Shown here piece after piece: positions 9,485 to 17,869 of a stretch of DNA of 17,869 nt. A program made the position numbers and the translations under genes. Location: positions 1,311-19,179 of the forward strand of contig NAOQ01000962.1 in NCBI GenBank assembly GCA_002751075.1. Direction: 5' to 3'. The stretch comes from Ichthyophonus hoferi (lineage: Eukaryota; Opisthokonta; Ichthyosporea; Ichthyophonida; Ichthyophonidae). The number at the start of each line of letters is the position of its first letter. Positions within the stretch are counted from its first letter, which is position 1. The notes under the pieces were generated by a model. The model saw only the letters and a program-made list of their open reading frames with translations, had not been told where the DNA came from and made no database searches.

Positions 9485-10689
9485 TAATCGATGCTATAAA
9501 AATATTAATGCCATATAGAGGAATTAACATTCATATCCAAACCGTCTGAAAGGCAAACGTTAATTTTTCTACATATAAGTTATGATTTTATATAACCATA
9601 CACTTAAATTTATCTAGTTTATATTTTAAACAAATTCACTTCAAATATCAGGCCAGGATTTTATATTTAAATTTTCTCAACTTTCACAAATTATAGAAGC
9701 TCATTATTTGTATAGTATATAAATACTTTATGACAAAATACATACAATCAGCAAGTATATAAAAGAAGAGATAAAATGAATTTACTATTATCAGTAGTTG
9801 TAATCATCAATTTAATAAAAAAAACAGATATATATAGTTATTTAATATTCAATAGATACTAACTAGGGTATATATATGCAATAACTATCTGATCTATAAC
9901 TAAAGCACGAGTATTTAATTTCAAAACATTACATTTTTTACTGATGACACCATTGAAGTACAATCAAAGACTAACCCCAGATATATTGCCAGGTACCATA
10001 TGTGATCTGGTAATATATATAATGTACTTTACATTGGTATGTTATAATTATGTTTGCATGAAAAATCCAGAGACGCACCTAAATGGGTATTATGAGTATG
10101 TCATTAAGTGTTATGGGTGTATTTTCGTAGTTGTAGGTAAGGCAATATCTTACATAAAAGTTGGTTTTTAATGTGAAGGAATATAATTGTAAAAGATCAA
10201 TTAATTGAAGTTAAAATAATATGATCTAATAAATAGTTAATTACCATGTAGAAAAAAATTATGTTTCAAGGCACGCCATTGTCATTATGATATACAACTC
10301 AAATAATGATTTTAAGTGTACTTATATGTATACTGATTTTAAGTTTATAGCTAATTTGTATCCAATCAAACAAAATAGTACCAAGTTTCATCACATGGCC
10401 TAAGAAGTAAACTAGGGTAAGAGCACCTATATTAAATACCATATAAATAAAACAAATAAAACCACAAAACAAAACTTTTATCTGATAACTGCGTATAAAT
10501 ATAAATATATAGTTAAAAAAAAAATGAAAGAATAAATGCAAAAACACAAATACAAAAATGCACATAATAATAAATTAGTTAATTTACCCATCTTTAAACT
10601 AAAATGACATAAGATCACGAGCATTGGCTGAATATTTTAAGTTGCCAATAAGTCACGACTAAAAATACCGACTTGAGCCTAGCCCCAAG
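9485..10689. other. AT-rich 5' flank of IMPDH, no gene seen
   Basis: A 75-codon plus frame at 9944-10171 and an 88-codon minus frame at 10299-10565 are rich in tyrosine, isoleucine, phenylalanine and lysine, as expected from AT-rich non-coding DNA. I do not regard either as a gene. Confidence 0.5.
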
Positions 10690-10786
10690 TATAAAACCCA
10701 ACTCACCCTCCATTTTATGAGGCACACACGTGCTCGTCTTGTTCGTTTCTACTTTATTATTTGTTTTTAAGATATAACCAATAATT
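10690..10786 (+). promoter_or_regulatory. putative IMPDH core promoter and 5' leader
   Basis: A TATAAAA box (10690-10696) lies 91 bp before the IMPDH start codon, followed by a CACGTG E-box at 10727-10732 and a CCAAT at 10778-10782 just before the ATG. Another CCAAT (10645-10649) and an ATTGG (10623-10627) lie upstream. A start site about 30 bp past the TATA box would leave a leader of about 65 nt. Promoter function is inferred from motif placement only; no transcript data are available. Confidence 0.45.
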
Positions 10787-15548
<4,762 letters not shown>

Positions 15549-15622
15549 GCAACCAATCGTCGGGATCACAATATTAGTTAACCAATAGACAGGCGGAGAA
15601 TGCACCGGCTCAAGAAATTATA

Positions 15623-15628
15623 ATTAAA
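15623..15628 (+). terminator. likely polyadenylation signal of IMPDH
   Basis: ATTAAA, the commonest variant of the animal signal, occurs 75 nt after the IMPDH stop codon. The first exact AATAAA downstream is far away at 16148-16153, so the variant site is the better candidate. Confidence 0.45.
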
Positions 15629-16679
15629 ATATACCTCTGAGCACCAATGATTGTTTGTTGTTATTTTGTTTTGTTTGCATATAGATGTATATATAGGTTC
15701 AATACATAAATATTATTTTAATAGTTGAATGATTGAGTCAGAGAGTTTTAATTTGGTTAGTTTAGTGGTGCATACAGTATTTTATTATCCATCCATTGGA
15801 ATGCATGGTGTGGAAGAAATATGTACTCCATTATAGTGGCCAGCTAATTTAGTTTTATAATTTTAAAATGTAAAGCCAGCCTTTTTGATTAGATACTATT
15901 ACTATACTATATATATATATATATATATAATTGCGTATTTATCTGGTTTCTACTGGATATAATGGATGCCAACGTGTCTTGTATTTTAAAAATTAAAACA
16001 TTATCTTGCCCTATAACGTGGTACTTTTAAAAGTATTAATAACATCAAGACTAGTTAGCCCGGATTGAATTGTGATATTTTATATTATACTTTTAACCTT
16101 TATTATCTAGGGTTATCATTTTATTTATGTAATAGCGTTGTACAAATAATAAATGATGTATACATAAACATACATACATTATTCGTACACATATATACCC
16201 ATGTTATTCCATATTATGACAAACACACAATTGTTTGAAAACAATTAATTGCACATATGGTTCAGTATGTATGTATGTATGCATATTATACATACTATCA
16301 TACATATTATTATACATGCTAGACTCCCATCAATCCAGTCACACGATAAGGAACAATAATTATGCGAAGTTAAGAGTTGTGGCGTATGTGTGCGTGTGCG
16401 TGTGGTTGTCGTATATTCTGTAAGGTAGGGGAGTATTATTATTTCCTAATAGGTAGGCTATATATATATGTATATATATATATAACACGCTGACATATCA
16501 TAGCTAGCAAATAAAATATTAATACCAGTAATAGTTATACACTATGTATAGTATATAGTGTAGAATGCATAACCAATCTTTATTGTAAGAAGTTTTTAGA
16601 AACTTCAACCTGTTCATTTCCATGACAGATAGAATGTGGTTTTTACTGTATCCTCTACCCATCTGTGTTATATATAGTC
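15629..16679. other. AT-rich DNA downstream of IMPDH, no gene seen
   Basis: It contains TA runs at 15908-15929 and around 16458-16484 and a TATG-type run near 16267-16280. A 62-codon plus frame at 16235-16423 is made largely from these simple repeats. No exon or RNA gene is supported. Confidence 0.5.
15908..15929. repeat. (TA)11 microsatellite
   Basis: About eleven TA units in the flank downstream of IMPDH. Confidence 0.9.
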
Positions 16680-17373
16680 CTGGAGCCCAGCCTATCCCTA
16701 CATATATATGTTAGTCACAGTGTCGAGGCGCCATCCTCTGTAGCCAGGAAGGTCTCTTTCACTGTATATGTTATAGGTACCAACCATTAATCGTAGATCA
16801 TTTTTACAGTTAGGGCTTATTAATAGCGTATACATTATATTTATCCTGCCCATCATTTGCAGGGAGTGGTACCCTTCCCTTCTCATAGGGCTTGATATAA
16901 CTGGTATGGCCCAGTGAAATAGGCCATGTCCTGAGAAATTGCCACTAATGACAGGATCATATCTATAGTAAGCCTTATACACTTACACATTCCATTACTC
17001 TCCAAGGCCTGTAACCATTGCGTGTAAACATGCCTTTCTTTACTTACCCCCTTCCCTGTAGCCCAATCCTGGTAGCAGAACCAGACATCAACACCACTAA
17101 GACTGCATACATGCCTCACCACACGGGTAACCAATGACACTGCTTATACTCCAGCCGCCATAAGTGTTGTCATGTATTGTGGCAAAATCACTTTATGCAT
17201 CCATCTAATACATGCCTTTGACTGGCTCTACTTTACTTCAAGACACTATTACCATCAATGAACAGCTTGCCATGCAACAAATGGGCTATCTCAAAGATCA
17301 CCAGAGCACAGTTCCTATCCAGAACCGTATGCTCATCCCATCCATTCGAGCAAATCAACAACAACAACAATAA
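16680..17373. other. GC-richer coding-like island, strand and identity unresolved
   Basis: Two readings compete. Plus strand, as a spliced host gene 3' end: exon 17062-17126 after a strong CCCTTCCCTGTAG acceptor (PILVAEPDINTTKTAYMPHH), then exon 17243-17373 (MQQMGYLKDHQSTVPIQNR, ending in five Gln codons and a stop), with a matching phase-1 junction. The exon before it is unclear. Minus strand: long open segments at 17140-16883 (including GVDVWFCYQDWATGKG and VYTQWLQALESNGM) and 16930-16810 (including GHTSYIKPYEKGRVPLPAND). Raised G+C runs without a break through the stretches that would be introns on the plus strand, which favours an intronless, broken minus-strand copy. Codon choice in 17243-17373 looks more like IMPDH on the plus strand. 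I recognise no family. Confidence 0.35.
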
Positions 17374-17806
17374 TAATCACTCAATTATGCTATTTTCTGA
17401 AGTTAATAACCTTTATTTATTTTATAATATAAAATAAGAACAAAGAAACCATCAACTGGAGATTGAGTGATAAGAAATTAAACGAGCAATCCTGTAATAG
17501 ATTTTTGTAGTTCTGAACTTATTACTTATTCTGGCATCACAGGATCGGGTCTGACAGTTTCCCATTGGGTACGTAGGAGAGATTTGGTCTGTACAAGGAC
17601 ACATCATGTAATTAGGAGGTATGTAACATGTGGTTGGTAAGTTTAGAAGAATATATCTGGTACTCAAAGACCACATCGCATTTTAAAATCATGTTTCTAT
17701 TGGCGTTTACTAAGTGCATTAAAGCATTAAAAATCACTGCATTGGACATTACACTATACTTAGCAAGGGTATGATAGGGTTCTTACTCTGTTACCATTAT
17801 TATTAC
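17374..17806. other. AT-rich sequence, no gene seen
   Basis: A 74-codon minus frame (17452-17676) has no recognisable motif and no supporting splice sites. No RNA gene or transposon end is visible. Confidence 0.45.

Positions 17807-17807
<1 letters not shown>

Positions 17808-17869
<62 letters not shown>
17808..17869. repeat. (ATT)n microsatellite at the window edge
   Basis: About twenty uninterrupted ATT units run to the last base of the window, after two interrupted units (TTACCATTATTATTACC). The array continues beyond the window or marks an assembly end. Confidence 0.95.

Noticed and set aside
9944-10171. A 75-codon plus-strand frame upstream of IMPDH
   Set aside because: Tyr/Ile/Val-rich composition expected from AT-rich DNA, no motif, no promoter or splice evidence.
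10299-10565. An 88-codon minus-strand frame rich in Phe and Ile
   Set aside because: It comes from A-rich plus-strand sequence and looks like chance openness in low-complexity DNA.

Overview
The window looks like nuclear DNA of an animal, probably an early-branching one. It is AT-rich, protein-coding genes are split by GT-AG introns, and exons stand out by being much richer in G and C than the introns. The best-conserved protein (IMP dehydrogenase) is clearly of the animal type. Sponge-like is my guess only. It rests on the compact AT-rich introns and the abundant CCAAT/ATTGG motifs, and nothing here proves it. All gene models below were assembled by hand from splice sites, reading phase and family resemblance; none of the three spliced genes is visible as one long open frame.

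Layout. (1) About 61-2671, minus strand: the 5' six coding exons of a nucleoplasmin-like histone chaperone, running off the left edge. (2) 2672-3901: a 1.2 kb intergenic stretch between two divergently transcribed genes, with CCAAT motifs and a T22 run. (3) 3902-6611, plus strand: a six-exon gene for a 115-residue, four-helix TMEM14-like membrane protein. (4) 6612-10689: about 4 kb without a confident gene. It holds two related repeat pieces, a decayed minus-strand coding remnant (about 7757-8620) and a small island open on both strands near 9350-9480. (5) 10787-15548, plus strand: a complete 12-exon IMP dehydrogenase gene (507 residues) with an upstream TATA-like box and a CACGTG site. (6) 15549-17869: AT-rich sequence with microsatellites plus a GC-richer island (about 16680-17373) that reads as protein on both strands and that I could not assign with confidence.

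The three genes do not form a pathway. IMP dehydrogenase makes XMP for guanine nucleotide synthesis in the cytosol, the nucleoplasmin-like protein would act on histones in the nucleus, and TMEM14 proteins sit in mitochondrial or other inner membranes. The only structural link is the head-to-head arrangement of the nucleoplasmin-like and TMEM14-like genes, which may share regulatory DNA.
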